From contig NZ_MOLY01000046.1 of the NCBI RefSeq assembly GCF_001956315.1, forward strand, positions 310,001 through 374,000: a DNA stretch of 64,000 nucleotides. The letters are read 5' to 3'. The stretch comes from Sphingomonas montana (GTDB lineage: Bacteria > Pseudomonadota > Alphaproteobacteria > Sphingomonadales > Sphingomonadaceae). The first letter of the stretch is position 1. Each line of letters starts with the position of its first letter. Below, one piece after another: positions 48,310 through 57,184 of the stretch. The notes beneath the pieces are model-generated. The model made no database searches. It saw only the letters and a program-made list of their open reading frames with translations, and had not been told where the DNA came from. A program made the translations under genes and the position numbers.

Positions 48310-48327
48310 GGTGAGGCGCAAGACGGT

Positions 48328-48837
48328 TTAGATTGCGGGTGGCGCGGGAATGGTCGGCGGTGCCGCTCGCTGCTGCCGCTTCAGCTTCACCACCGCGCCG
48401 TCGAGTGCCTGGAGGAAGGCGGAGCGGTCGCGGGGCGAGAAGGGGGCGGGGCCGCCGGTGACGCTGCCCATGGCACGAAGGTCCGCCATCAGCGCGCGCA
48501 TCGCGACGGCGCCGCCGATGCGGGCATGGTCGAACGGGCGGCCGTCCGGCCCCATGACGACAGCGCCGGCCTTTACGCAGCGTTCGGCCAGCAGGATGTC
48601 GGAGGTGACGACGATGCTGGTCGCGTCGCTACGGTCGGCGATCCAGTCGTCCGCCGCGTCGAAGCCGTCGCCGACGATCACGCGGGCGAACCCGGGTTCG
48701 ACGGGCACGCGCAGCATCTGGTTGGCGACGACGCGAACGCCGACGCCGTGACGGCGCGCGACGCGGTAGATTTCGTCCTTTACCGGGCAGGCATCGGCGT
48801 CGACCATGATGCAGGGCCGGGGCAGAGCCTCCGTCAC
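48328..48837 (-). CDS. YaiI/YqxD (UPF0178, DUF188) family protein
   Basis: This 169-residue protein has the DUF188 pattern: [47 protein letters not shown]-like acidic segment, [17 protein letters not shown] and [20 protein letters not shown]. The fold is PIN-like, so nuclease activity is possible, but the function is unproven. Its start overlaps the cysA stop (ATGA), so it is the last gene of the sulfate transport operon. Confidence 0.92.
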   Translation of the reverse strand: MTEALPRPCIMVDADACPVKDEIYRVARRHGVGVRVVANQMLRVPVEPGFARVIVGDGFDAADDWIADRSDATSIVVTSDILLAERCVKAGAVVMGPDGRPFDHARIGGAVAMRALMADLRAMGSVTGGPAPFSPRDRSAFLQALDGAVVKLKRQQRAAPPTIPAPPAI

Positions 48838-49850
48838 GCCGGAAAGAGGCGGAACCGGGTGGGCGCCAAGTGGACGGTATCGCCAAGCGCGGCTGGCGAG
48901 GGCAGATCCGCCTCGAACGGCTTGTCGATACCGGCGACCTGCACCTCGACCCGCGTCAGGCCGTTCTTCGGCCGGGCGAGCAGCACGGTGGCGGGGATGC
49001 CGCCATCGGCCAAGACGACGTCATGTGGCCGGAACCAGGCGTGGGCCGCACCGTCCGCCACTGCCACGGGGCCGAGGTCGATCGTGCCGTACCAGGCGCG
49101 ACCGGCGCGGACCGCGACCGGCAGGCAATTCGATTCGCCGACGAAACCGAACACGAAGGCGGAGGCCGGTCGGTCGTAGATGTCGGCGGGGGGTGCGACC
49201 TGTTCGATGACGCCATGGTCCATCACGACGACGCGGTCGGCGAGTTCGAGTGCCTCCTCCTGATCGTGCGTCACGAAGATCGACGTGAGGCCAAGCCGGT
49301 CGTGGAGGCCGCGCAGCCAGCGGCGGAGATCTTTGCGGACCTTGGCGTCGAGCGCGCCGAACGGTTCGTCGAGCAGCAGGAAGCGCGGTTCGACCGCGAG
49401 TGCGCGGGCGAGCGCGACACGCTGGCGCTGGCCGCCCGACAGTTGCGCGGGGTAGCGGCCGCCGAGGCCGGGGAGCTGGACGAGATCGAGCAGTTCGGCG
49501 ACGCGGCGGGCGATCTCCGCCTTGGCCGGGCGGTCGCGACGCGGGCGAACGGTGAGGCCGAACGCGATGTTGTCGGCGATCGTCATGTGGCGGAACAGCG
49601 CATATTGCTGGAATACAAAACCGACGCCGCGTTCGGCCACCGGGCGGCCGGTGACGTCCTCGCCGTCGAAGGCGACCGTGCCCGCATCGGGAAACTCCAG
49701 CCCCGCGATGATCCGCAGCAGCGTGGTCTTGCCGGAGCCGGAGGGGCCAAGCAGCGCCAGGAACTCGCCCGGTTGCGCGTCGAGATCGATGCCGTGCAAC
49801 GCGGCGAAACTGCCGAACGTCTTTCGCACGCCGGTAACGGTGATGCCCAT
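48834..49850 (-). CDS. cysA: sulfate/thiosulfate ABC transporter ATP-binding protein
   Basis: This 338-residue ATPase energises sulfate uptake. It has Walker [19 protein letters not shown], the Q-loop [12 protein letters not shown], the signature [16 protein letters not shown], Walker [13 protein letters not shown] and the His switch [10 protein letters not shown]. The C-terminal regulatory domain (about 240-338, WFRPHDVVL) is complete. The start overlaps the cysW stop by one base (TGATG). Confidence 0.95.
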   Translation of the reverse strand: MGITVTGVRKTFGSFAALHGIDLDAQPGEFLALLGPSGSGKTTLLRIIAGLEFPDAGTVAFDGEDVTGRPVAERGVGFVFQQYALFRHMTIADNIAFGLTVRPRRDRPAKAEIARRVAELLDLVQLPGLGGRYPAQLSGGQRQRVALARALAVEPRFLLLDEPFGALDAKVRKDLRRWLRGLHDRLGLTSIFVTHDQEEALELADRVVVMDHGVIEQVAPPADIYDRPASAFVFGFVGESNCLPVAVRAGRAWYGTIDLGPVAVADGAAHAWFRPHDVVLADGGIPATVLLARPKNGLTRVEVQVAGIDKPFEADLPSPAALGDTVHLAPTRFRLFPA

Positions 49851-50659
49851 CAGTGTCCGATCCCCTGGATCTGGTCGCCGTAGCGCCATTCGAGCAGCGT
49901 CTTCACCACCAGAGTGACGAGCGCGAGCACCGCAAGCAGCGATGCGACCGCGAAGGCGCCGACGAAATTATATTCGGTGTAGAGGATTTCGACATGGAGC
50001 GGCATCGTGTTGGTCAGCCCGCGGATATGGCCCGACACGACCGATACCGCACCGAATTCGCCCATGGCGCGCGCGTTGCAGAGCAGTACACCGTAGAGCA
50101 GGCCCCAGCGGATATTGGGCAGCGTGACATGCCAGAAGGTCTGCCAGCCGGTGGCACCCAGCGAGATGGCCGCTTCCTCGTCGTCGCGGCCCTGTTCCGC
50201 CATCAGCGGGATCAGTTCGCGTGCGACGAAGGGGAAGGTGACGAAGATCGTCGCGAGCACGATGCCGGGGACGGCGAAGATGATCTCCACCCCGTTCGCC
50301 TGAAGCCAGGGGCCGAACCAGCCGTTGATGCCGAACAGCAGCACGTAGATGAGCCCCGCTACGACCGGCGAGACGGAAAAGGGGAGGTCGATCAGCGTGA
50401 TGAGCAGGCCCTTGCCGCGAAATTCGAACTTTGTGATGCACCAGGCCGCGACGATGCCGAACACGATGTTGGCCGGCACGCTGATCGCCGCGACGAGGAG
50501 GGTCAGGCGCATCGCGGCCATGGCGTCCGGTTCGGCAAGCGCGCTCAGGAAGGTCGGGACGCCCTGCCGGAACGCTTCGACGAACACGGCGACGAACGGC
50601 ATCAACACGAACAGGCCGAGGAAGGCGAGCGCGGCGGCGATCAGGGCAGCGCGGGTCAT
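49850..50659 (-). CDS. cysW: sulfate ABC transporter permease CysW
   Basis: This 269-residue permease has about six helices and the EAA loop [23 protein letters not shown], which docks the ATPase. It pairs with CysT. ATG 50659 (with GGAGCG upstream) is chosen over the adjacent TTG 50662; it overlaps the cysT stop (TGATG). Confidence 0.95.
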   Translation of the reverse strand: MTRAALIAAALAFLGLFVLMPFVAVFVEAFRQGVPTFLSALAEPDAMAAMRLTLLVAAISVPANIVFGIVAAWCITKFEFRGKGLLITLIDLPFSVSPVVAGLIYVLLFGINGWFGPWLQANGVEIIFAVPGIVLATIFVTFPFVARELIPLMAEQGRDDEEAAISLGATGWQTFWHVTLPNIRWGLLYGVLLCNARAMGEFGAVSVVSGHIRGLTNTMPLHVEILYTEYNFVGAFAVASLLAVLALVTLVVKTLLEWRYGDQIQGIGH

Positions 50660-51486
50660 CAACGCTCCATGCGGCGGCGGCGCCAGACCTGCAACAGGTT
50701 CACGGCGAGCAACATCGCGAAGGCGAGCAGCAGCATGACCGTCGCGATCGCGGTGGCGCCGGCATAGTCATATTGTTCGAGCTGCGTCACGATCAGCAGC
50801 GGGGCGATCTCGGTCTTGTACGGCAGGTTGCCGGCGATGAAGATGACCGAGCCATATTCGCCGACGCCGCGCGCGAAGGCGAGCGCGAAGCCGGTCAGGA
50901 GCGCGGGGCCGATCGCGGGCAGGATGACGCGGCGGAAGATGGTGAAGCGGCCGGCACCGAGCGAGGCGGCGGCCTCCTCCAGATCGCGTCCGACATCCTC
51001 AAGCACCGGTTCGACCGAGCGCACGACGAAGGGGAGGCCGACGAAGACGAGCGCGATCGTAACGCCGAGCGAGGTATAGGCGACCTTGATTCCGAGCGGG
51101 GCGAGATACTGGCCGATCCAGCCGTCCGTCGCCCAGAGTGCGGTGAGCGCGATGCCAGCGACCGCGGTGGGAAGCGCGAAGGGCAGGTCGACGATCGCCG
51201 ACACGAACCGCCGGCCGACGAAGCGGTAGCGGACAAGCACCCAGGCGACGAGCATGCCGAACACCGCGTTGACCGCGGCGGCGGCGAGTGCCGCGCCAAA
51301 GCTCAGCCGGTAGGCGGCGACCGCGCGTTCGGAAAAGGCGACGCGCGCGAAGTCGGCGGGCCCCATGCCGGCGGATTTGAGGAACACGGTCGACAGCGGG
51401 ATCAGCACGACGATCGAAAGATAGGCGAGGGTCAGGCCGAAAGTCAGGCCGAAGCCGGGCAGGACCGAGCGCTTGAGGCGGGTCAT
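50659..51486 (-). CDS. cysT: sulfate ABC transporter permease CysT
   Basis: This 275-residue permease (also called CysU) has about six helices, the segment [20 protein letters not shown] and the EAA loop [21 protein letters not shown]. It opens with [20 protein letters not shown]. It is separated from the binding protein gene by 148 bases that hold palindromic repeat arms. Confidence 0.95.
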   Translation of the reverse strand: MTRLKRSVLPGFGLTFGLTLAYLSIVVLIPLSTVFLKSAGMGPADFARVAFSERAVAAYRLSFGAALAAAAVNAVFGMLVAWVLVRYRFVGRRFVSAIVDLPFALPTAVAGIALTALWATDGWIGQYLAPLGIKVAYTSLGVTIALVFVGLPFVVRSVEPVLEDVGRDLEEAAASLGAGRFTIFRRVILPAIGPALLTGFALAFARGVGEYGSVIFIAGNLPYKTEIAPLLIVTQLEQYDYAGATAIATVMLLLAFAMLLAVNLLQVWRRRRMER

Positions 51487-51540
51487 GTTGCTGGCCAGCG
51501 TCTGTGGTCGGTTCTCGACGGGCGTGTGTCGACTACGCTC

Positions 51541-51618
51541 GACACTGCTCGAACCGAACGGGGTGTGTGGGGTAACGCCACAAACCCAAAGCCGTTCGGT
51601 TCGAGCCTGTCGAGAATC
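51541..51618. repeat. palindromic repeat arms inside the sulfate operon
   Basis: GCTCGAACCGAACGG (51547-51561) and CCGTTCGGTTCGAGCCTGTC (51592-51611) are the right and left arms of the 31961 repeat family, here in the reverse order and farther apart. They lie between the binding-protein gene and cysT and could reduce read-through into the permeases. Confidence 0.55.
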
Positions 51619-51634
51619 CTGGGCATCTGGACGT

Positions 51635-52660
51635 TCAGCGCCCGTTCGGGCGGTAGATGGCGTCGAAGGTGCCGCCGTCGGCGAAGTGGGTCGCCTGCGC
51701 CTTGCGCCAGCCGCCGAAGTCGCCGTCGATCGTCAGCAGCTTGGTCTGCGGGAATGTGGCGGCGTAGCGCGCGGCGACGGTCGCGTCGCGCGGGCGGTAG
51801 TGTGCCTTGGCGATGAGATCCTGCGCGGCGGGGGTGTAGAGGAAGTCGAGATAGGCCTTGGACACAGCGGCGGTGCCGTGGCGCTGCGCGTTGGCATCGA
51901 CCACTGCGACGGGCGGTTCGGCCAGGATCGAGACGGTGGGCACGACGATGTCGAACTTGCCGCGGCCCATTTCATCGCGCGCGAGCATCGCCTCATTCTC
52001 CCACGCGAGCAGCACGTCGCCCAGACCACGTTCCGCGAATGTGGTGGTGGAACCGCGCGCGCCGGAGTCGAGCACGGGCACGTTCTTGTAGAGCCGCGTG
52101 ACATAGTCGCGTGCGGCGGCATCCGACCCACCCGTCTTACGGCCGTAACCCCAGGCAGCGAGGTAGTTCCAGCGCGCGCCGCCCGACGTCTTGGGGTTCG
52201 GCGTGATGACCGACACGCCGGGCTTCACCAGATCGGCCCAGTCGCGGATCTTCTTCGGGTTGCCCTTGCGGACAAGGAACACGATCGTCGAATAATAAGG
52301 CGCGCTGTGGTCGGGCAGTTTCGCCTGCCAGTCCTGTGCGAGCAGCTTGCGGTCGGCAAGAATGTCGATGTCATAGGCGAGCGCCAGCGTGACGACGTCG
52401 GCCTCCAGCCCGTCGGCGACCGAGCGCGCCTGCTTGCCGGAGCCGCCATGGCTCATGCGGATCGACAGCGGCTTGCCGGTCTTGGCCTTCCAGTCGGCGA
52501 TGAAGGCGGCGTTGATGCCGCGGTAGAGTTCGCGCGTCGGATCGTAGCTGACGTTCAGCAGTGTCGTGCCGTCCGCAGTGCCGCCGCCGGAGCAGCCGGG
52601 CAATGCGGCGAGCGCTGCCAGCGTCAGCGCGATCGTCAGGCTGCCTTTGATCGGTCGCAT
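51635..52660 (-). CDS. sulfate ABC transporter substrate-binding lipoprotein
   Basis: This 341-residue periplasmic protein of the Sbp/CysP family has a lipobox-like ALPGCSG near residue 22, so it is probably anchored to a membrane. [40 protein letters not shown], then [20 protein letters not shown] and [11 protein letters not shown] are typical sulfate/thiosulfate binding segments. Whether it is Sbp or CysP cannot be told. It is the first structural gene of the operon and follows the Rrf2 regulator by 71 bases. Confidence 0.93.
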   Translation of the reverse strand: MRPIKGSLTIALTLAALAALPGCSGGGTADGTTLLNVSYDPTRELYRGINAAFIADWKAKTGKPLSIRMSHGGSGKQARSVADGLEADVVTLALAYDIDILADRKLLAQDWQAKLPDHSAPYYSTIVFLVRKGNPKKIRDWADLVKPGVSVITPNPKTSGGARWNYLAAWGYGRKTGGSDAAARDYVTRLYKNVPVLDSGARGSTTTFAERGLGDVLLAWENEAMLARDEMGRGKFDIVVPTVSILAEPPVAVVDANAQRHGTAAVSKAYLDFLYTPAAQDLIAKAHYRPRDATVAARYAATFPQTKLLTIDGDFGGWRKAQATHFADGGTFDAIYRPNGR

Positions 52661-52704
52661 CTTCGAAAATCCCTTTTCGTGCTGTTATTCCGCGCACGCG
52701 CCGC

Positions 52705-52727
52705 TTGGCCAACAGGCAAAACTGTCA
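52705..52727 (-). promoter_or_regulatory. candidate operator before sulfate-binding protein gene
   Basis: On the minus strand there is an inverted repeat, ACAG-TTTTGC-CTGT, directly followed by TTGGCCAA. It lies between the Rrf2 stop and the binding-protein start. Both are short; they are reported as a possible regulator site only. Confidence 0.25.
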
Positions 52728-52731
52728 GCGA

Positions 52732-53205
52732 TCAAACCATAAGCTTTTCGATGGGCGTTTGATCCGCTGCCGACGGATCCCCCGCAAGCTGATCCACCGC
52801 CAGCCGATCCGACAGCCGGATGCGATCGAGGATGTTGGCGGTTTCGTCGCGCACGGTGAGCATGACGGCGCGCAGGCGGCACCCGGCCTCGTCCACGCAA
52901 TTGACGCAGGGTTCGTGGTTCAGCCGGCTGGCGCAGGGGACGAGCGCCAGCGAACCGCGCGTCAACCGGACGATATCGCCATAGGTTATGTCCTGCGGCG
53001 GGCGGGCGAGCCAGTAGCCGCCGACCTTTCCGCGCATCGTTTCGACCAGACCGGCGCGTTTCATTTCCGACAGGATGACGGTCAGGAACTTGGCGGGAAT
53101 ATTCTGCGCCGCGACGATTTCGGTCAACTGCACCGGGCCTTCGCCATAGCGGTCGGCAAGATGCTGGAGCGCGCGGGCGGCATAGCGAGTACGTTGGGAC
53201 AGCAT
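52732..53205 (-). CDS. Rrf2 family transcriptional regulator with four-cysteine cluster
   Basis: This 157-residue regulator has an N-terminal winged helix (MLSQRTRYAARALQHLADRY; IPAKFLTVILSEMKRAGLVE; GKVGGYWLARPP), typical of Rrf2. Its effector part has cysteines at about C91, C100, C103 and C109 (C-x8-C-x2-C-x5-C), the region that in IscR and NsrR holds an Fe-S cluster. The neighbouring sulfate transport genes suggest a CymR-like role in sulfur control (inference). GGCTT...AAGCC upstream of it (about 53230-53243) may be its own operator. Confidence 0.9.
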   Translation of the reverse strand: MLSQRTRYAARALQHLADRYGEGPVQLTEIVAAQNIPAKFLTVILSEMKRAGLVETMRGKVGGYWLARPPQDITYGDIVRLTRGSLALVPCASRLNHEPCVNCVDEAGCRLRAVMLTVRDETANILDRIRLSDRLAVDQLAGDPSAADQTPIEKLMV

Positions 53206-53324
53206 GTGCTTGTCTATCTAGGCGGTCGGCTTTGGTAAGCCAAGCGGCCAGCTTGCGTTTCGCGAGCGGCAGATGTAGGGCGCGTGGACGGCAGGCTGCG
53301 ATCATGCGGTCCTGCCGGCGATGT

Positions 53325-53402
53325 GGCGGCCATAGCTCAATTGGTTAGAGCGCCGGTTTGTGGTACCGGAGGTTGCGGGTTCAATCCCCGTTGGCCGCCC
53401 CA
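53325..53402 (+). tRNA. tRNA-His(GTG)
   Basis: This 78-nt tRNA includes the extra G at position -1 facing C73, and CCA. The acceptor GCGGCCA pairs with TGGCCGC, the D arm is GCTCAATTGGTTAGAGC, the anticodon loop TTTGTGG gives GTG and the T arm contains GGTTCAATCCC. Confidence 0.95.
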
Positions 53403-53522
53403 TTTTCCCCGATATCGTTCCAATATCAGGCGTCCCGATCCGCGCGATTTTGGGCTGGTATCGCGTGCGTCCGAACATTATTGCCGGTGTCCGTAATAAA
53501 ATGTCGCGTGAGGATATCGGCC

Positions 53523-54572
53523 ATGACCGCCCCCTGGGATTATCTGGATTATGACGACCATGAAGGTCTGCATTTCTTCCGGGATCGCGCGAGCGGGCTG
53601 ACGGCGGTCATCGCGATCCATTCCACGACGCTCGGCCCCGCGGCGGGCGGCACGCGCTACTGGCAGTATGATGACCCCGAACTGGCGGTGACCGACGTGC
53701 TGCGCCTGTCGCGCGGCATGAGTTACAAGAACGCGATGGCGGGCCTGCCGCTGGGCGGGGGCAAGGCGGTGATCCTGGCGGATGGTGCGGCGGGCGCGGG
53801 CAAGTCGCCCGAACTGCTGGCGGCGTTCGGGCGTGCGGTCGATTCGCTGGACGGACGCTATGTAACCGCGGAGGATGTCGGTATCTCGCTGGCCGACATG
53901 GTCGCGGTGCGCGGGCAGACGCGGTTCGTGTCGGGCCTGCCCGCCGAAGGCGGGGCCGCGGGCGGCGATCCGGGGCCGTTCACGGCGCAGGGCATCTTCC
54001 TGGGGATCGAGGCGGCGGTACGGCGGCGGCTGAAGCGCGACCTGGACGGCGTGCATGTCGCGATCCAGGGCGTGGGGTCGGTCGGTGGCGGGCTGGCGCG
54101 GCGGCTGGCGGCGCGTGGGGCGAAGCTGACGCTGGCCGATGTCGACGCGGGGCGTGCGGCGCGGCTGGCGGACGAACTGGGCGGGCGTACGGTGGCGGCG
54201 GCGGACATCCTGCGCGTCGAGGCCGACGTGGTGAGCCCGAACGCGCTGGGCGCGATCCTGGACGACGCGACGATCGCCGCGCTGTCCGCGCCGATCGTGG
54301 CGGGCGGTGCGAACAACCAGCTGGCGACGCCGGCGGACGGCACGCGGTTGCAGGCCCGCGGCATCCTGTATGCGCCCGACTATGTCATCAATGCCGGCGG
54401 CATCATCAGCGTGGGCGTCGAATATCTGGGGCAGGGCGACCGCGACGCGGTGGAAGCGCGGATCGCGCATATCCCGGATCGGCTGAACGCGATCTGGGAC
54501 GAAAGCGATGCAAGCGGCGACAGCGCAGCGGCGGTGTCCGACCGGATGGCGCAGCGTCTGATCGGGCGGTAG
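53523..54572 (+). CDS. Leu/Phe/Val (Glu-type) amino acid dehydrogenase
   Basis: This 349-residue NAD-dependent enzyme oxidatively deaminates a branched or aromatic amino acid. TTLGPAAGGTRYWQY, the substrate-binding and catalytic lysines in SRGMSYKNAMAGLPLGGGKAV, and the catalytic Asp in YVTAEDVGIS match leucine dehydrogenase. The Rossmann part has AIQGVGSVGGGLARRLA, followed by VAGGANNQL and YVINAGGIISV. The ATG at 53523 follows GTGAGGATATC. The exact amino acid is not certain; leucine dehydrogenase is most likely. Confidence 0.9.
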   Translation: MTAPWDYLDYDDHEGLHFFRDRASGLTAVIAIHSTTLGPAAGGTRYWQYDDPELAVTDVLRLSRGMSYKNAMAGLPLGGGKAVILADGAAGAGKSPELLAAFGRAVDSLDGRYVTAEDVGISLADMVAVRGQTRFVSGLPAEGGAAGGDPGPFTAQGIFLGIEAAVRRRLKRDLDGVHVAIQGVGSVGGGLARRLAARGAKLTLADVDAGRAARLADELGGRTVAAADILRVEADVVSPNALGAILDDATIAALSAPIVAGGANNQLATPADGTRLQARGILYAPDYVINAGGIISVGVEYLGQGDRDAVEARIAHIPDRLNAIWDESDASGDSAAAVSDRMAQRLIGR

Positions 54573-54587
54573 TTTTTTTGCTGCTTT

Positions 54588-54710
54588 ATCCCGGATCAAG
54601 TCCGGGATGACGGTGTGCTTTCAAATGCTGTCATCCAGCACCGTCTATCCCGAGCGCAGTCGAGGAACCCTTCGAGCGTAGTCGAGAAGCCGAAGTTGGC
54701 CCCTCGGCTG
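54588..54710. repeat. palindromic repeats after the dehydrogenase gene
   Basis: TATCCCGGATCAAGTCCGGG and ATGA (54588-54611) form a palindrome after TTTTTTT, which together could end transcription. CCGAGCGCAGTCGAGGAACC and CTTCGAGCGTAGTCGAGAAG follow at about 54648-54689 as short direct copies of another motif. Confidence 0.6.
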
Positions 54711-54800
54711 CGCTAGGGAGAGTGTGCCTCGACTGCGCTCGGCATGGACGAGGTTTGGGTTTGAGTATTATCATCCGGCGTTGCGGATTAGCAGCAGATG

Positions 54801-55742
54801 TTAGAGGTTTGGCCCTGCGGCAATGACCATCCGTCGCAGATAATGTTCGCGCCACGCGGTCAGCAGTCCGCCGGTCACCACCAGCGCCGCGCCCAGCAAG
54901 GTCGTCGCGACGGGCGCGTGGGCGAAGACGAGCCAGCCGAACAGCGTGGCCCAGAGAATCTGGATATAGTCGAGCGGGGCGACCACGGCAACGGGGGCGT
55001 GCTGCAGCGAGGCGGTCATCATCAGCTGTCCGCAGATGCCGACCATGCCGGCAGCGACGAGCAGTGCCCAGGTCGTGCCGTCGTGGCGTTGCCCGAACCA
55101 GGGGAGCGCCATGAGGCCGGCGACGGTCGTGGCAACGGTGAACCAGAACACGATCGCGGCGATGCCCTCGCTCTTGCCGATCTGGCGCAGCGTGGTGGCG
55201 ACGCCGGCCTGGCCCACCGCGGCGGCGACCGCGACCGCGACGCCGGCGATCGGAAGCCGGTCGCCGCCCGGCTGCATCACGATCAGGACGCCGGTGAAGC
55301 CCATCGCGACCGCGACCCAGCGGTAGCGCCCGACGCGTTCGGACAGGACGAACACGGACAGGATGGTCGCGAACACCGGGGCGGCGAACGTGATGGTCGT
55401 CGCCTCCGCCAGCGGCAGCATGATGAGCGCCTGGAAGGTGAGGACCATCGAGACGAGGCCGATGGCGGAGCGGGTGAGGTGGGCCAGCGGCCGCGCGGTG
55501 CGGAGCGCGCCGAGGCCGGGGCCGAGCAGGACCCATGCCATCAGGACCGGCAGGCCGAAGCCGTTGCGGTAGAGGATCATTTCCGGCGCGGTGACGCCGC
55601 GTTCGCTCGACAGCTTGAGCGCGACCGCCATGATCGCGAAGCAGGATGCGGAGCCGAGCCGGAGCGCAATGCCGAGCAGCGGGCGATCGGCGGCGGGCGC
55701 GGTCGTCTTCGGCGTTGCGGGCAATGGGGCGGGGTTCGGCAT
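54801..55742 (-). CDS. EamA/DMT family transporter
   Basis: This 313-residue protein has about ten membrane helices in two homologous halves (LGIALRLGSASCFAIMAVAL... and VAVAVAAAVGQAGVATTLRQ...), the drug/metabolite transporter layout. PLAEATTITFAAPVFATILS is a typical EamA signature at the end of the first half, and APVAVVAPLDYIQILWATLF ends the second. The substrate is unknown. It is divergent from ccmC. Confidence 0.87.
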   Translation of the reverse strand: MPNPAPLPATPKTTAPAADRPLLGIALRLGSASCFAIMAVALKLSSERGVTAPEMILYRNGFGLPVLMAWVLLGPGLGALRTARPLAHLTRSAIGLVSMVLTFQALIMLPLAEATTITFAAPVFATILSVFVLSERVGRYRWVAVAMGFTGVLIVMQPGGDRLPIAGVAVAVAAAVGQAGVATTLRQIGKSEGIAAIVFWFTVATTVAGLMALPWFGQRHDGTTWALLVAAGMVGICGQLMMTASLQHAPVAVVAPLDYIQILWATLFGWLVFAHAPVATTLLGAALVVTGGLLTAWREHYLRRMVIAAGPNL

Positions 55743-55833
55743 GTCGGGCGGCGTCTAGGCGGGCGACTCCCCGCGCGGCAAGCGCGATCGGTTCTTTCGC
55801 GGGCGGCCAACAGCCTCTATGCAGGCATGAAAC

Positions 55834-56553
55834 ATGCACGCTTTCGCCAACCCGACAAAATTCCTGGCAATCGCCCGGCCGGTGACGCCGTGGGCGTTGT
55901 GGGGCGGTGTGCTGCTTTCGCTGGTCGGGCTGGCGTGCGGGCTGTGGCTGACGCCGGCGGACTATCTGCAGAAGGACAGCGTGCGGATCCTGTACGTCCA
56001 TGTGCCGGCCGCGTGGCTGGGGATGGCGGGCTGGACCGGGATCGCGGCGGCCAGCCTGATGCAGCTGGTGTGGCGGCATCCGCTGGCGGCGGTCGCGGGG
56101 CGCGCGCTGGCGGTGCCGGGCGCGGTGTTCGCCGCCCTGTGCCTGGCGACGGGGTCGATCTGGGGCCGGCCGACCTGGGGGACGTGGTGGGAATGGGACG
56201 GGCGGCTGACGTCGATGCTGATCCTGTTCTTCCTGTACCTGGGCTATATCGCGCTGGCGCAGGCGAATGCCGACCGCGGGGCGGGCGGGCAGCGTGTGGT
56301 CGCGATCTTCGGCATCGTGGGAGCGGTCAACATCCCGGTCATCCGCTATTCGGTGGTGTGGTGGAACACGTTGCACCAGGGGCAGAGCATCGGGCTGACC
56401 CGCACGACGATCGACGCATCGATCCTGTGGCCGCTGCCGATCGTGGTGCTGGGGTTCACGATGCTGTTCACCGCCGTGGTGCTGATGCGGATGCGGACGA
56501 TGCTGGCGGACGGCAAGGTCGAGGCGCGGTTGCGGCGGATGGCGCGGGCATGA
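55834..56553 (+). CDS. ccmC: cytochrome c biogenesis heme handling protein CcmC
   Basis: This 239-residue inner-membrane protein has six helices. The tryptophan-rich motif GRPTWGTWWEWDGRLTSMLIL holds heme at the periplasmic side, flanked by His residues in LYVHVPAAW and WNTLHQGQSI. It transfers heme to CcmE. It is the first gene of a series in which each gene overlaps the next by ATGA. The ribosome binding site of ATG 55834 is weak. Confidence 0.96.
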   Translation: MHAFANPTKFLAIARPVTPWALWGGVLLSLVGLACGLWLTPADYLQKDSVRILYVHVPAAWLGMAGWTGIAAASLMQLVWRHPLAAVAGRALAVPGAVFAALCLATGSIWGRPTWGTWWEWDGRLTSMLILFFLYLGYIALAQANADRGAGGQRVVAIFGIVGAVNIPVIRYSVVWWNTLHQGQSIGLTRTTIDASILWPLPIVVLGFTMLFTAVVLMRMRTMLADGKVEARLRRMARA

Positions 56554-56732
56554 ACCACTGGCCGTTCGTGATCGCCGCCTATGCCATCGTCCTGGCCGGG
56601 ACGGGCGGGCTGTGCGTGTGGGCGCATGCGGCGATGCGCCGGGCGGAACGGCGCGCGGATGCGGTGACGTCCCAGCCCAGGCAGGCCGGCCAGTCCAGGC
56701 AGGCCGATCAGTCCAGGCAGGCCGAACGATGA
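56550..56732 (+). CDS. ccmD: heme exporter protein CcmD
   Basis: This 60-residue single-helix protein (NHWPFVIAAYAIVLAGTGGLCVW) with a basic cytoplasmic tail is needed to release heme-loaded CcmE. The final 20 or so residues (SQPRQAGQSRQADQSRQAER) come from three copies of an 18-base repeat (56673-56726), each encoding a Q-x-RQA-type unit. It overlaps ccmC and ccmE. Confidence 0.85.
   Translation: MNHWPFVIAAYAIVLAGTGGLCVWAHAAMRRAERRADAVTSQPRQAGQSRQADQSRQAER
56673..56726 (+). repeat. three 18-base tandem repeats in ccmD
   Basis: CAGCCCAGGCAGGCCGGC, CAGTCCAGGCAGGCCGAT and CAGTCCAGGCAGGCCGAA lie in tandem at the 3' end of ccmD. The unit is a multiple of three, so copy number changes keep the frame, and the ccmE start lies just beyond. 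Confidence 0.8.
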
Positions 56733-57184
56733 AGGCGAAGCATCAGCGGCTGACGCTGGCGGTGCTGGCGATCGTTGCGGTGGTCGGTGCCGCGCTGCTG
56801 GCGATGTCCGCGCTGAAGGATCAGGCGGCCTATTTCTACACGCCCACGGACGCGGTGCGCGACGGCGTGCAGCCGGGGCGCGCGGTGCGGCTGGGCGGGA
56901 TGGTGGCCGACCGGTCGATCGTGCGCGAACCGGACGGGGTGACGGTTCGCTTCGTCGTGACGGACGGCGCGCAGACGGTGCCGGTACGCTACACCGGGAT
57001 CGTGCCGGACCTGTTCAAGGAGAATAGCGGCGTGGTGGCGGAGGGGGCGTTCGTGCCCGGCGGCGGGTTCGTCGCGACGAACATCCTGGCCAAGCATGAC
57101 GAACGCTACATGCCGCCGCAGGTGGTGGGCGAGATGCACAAGTCGGAGAGCATCGCGCCGGCCAAGCCGGGTGGGCGGACATGA
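56729..57184 (+). CDS. ccmE: cytochrome c maturation heme chaperone CcmE
   Basis: This 151-residue periplasmic, membrane-anchored protein binds heme covalently through the His in NILAKHDERYMPPQV (about H124). The N-terminal anchor is LTLAVLAIVAVVGAALLAM, and VRLGGMVADRSI and GIVPDLFKENSGVVAEG are typical of the OB fold. It overlaps ccmD and ccmF. Confidence 0.96.
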   Translation: MKAKHQRLTLAVLAIVAVVGAALLAMSALKDQAAYFYTPTDAVRDGVQPGRAVRLGGMVADRSIVREPDGVTVRFVVTDGAQTVPVRYTGIVPDLFKENSGVVAEGAFVPGGGFVATNILAKHDERYMPPQVVGEMHKSESIAPAKPGGRT

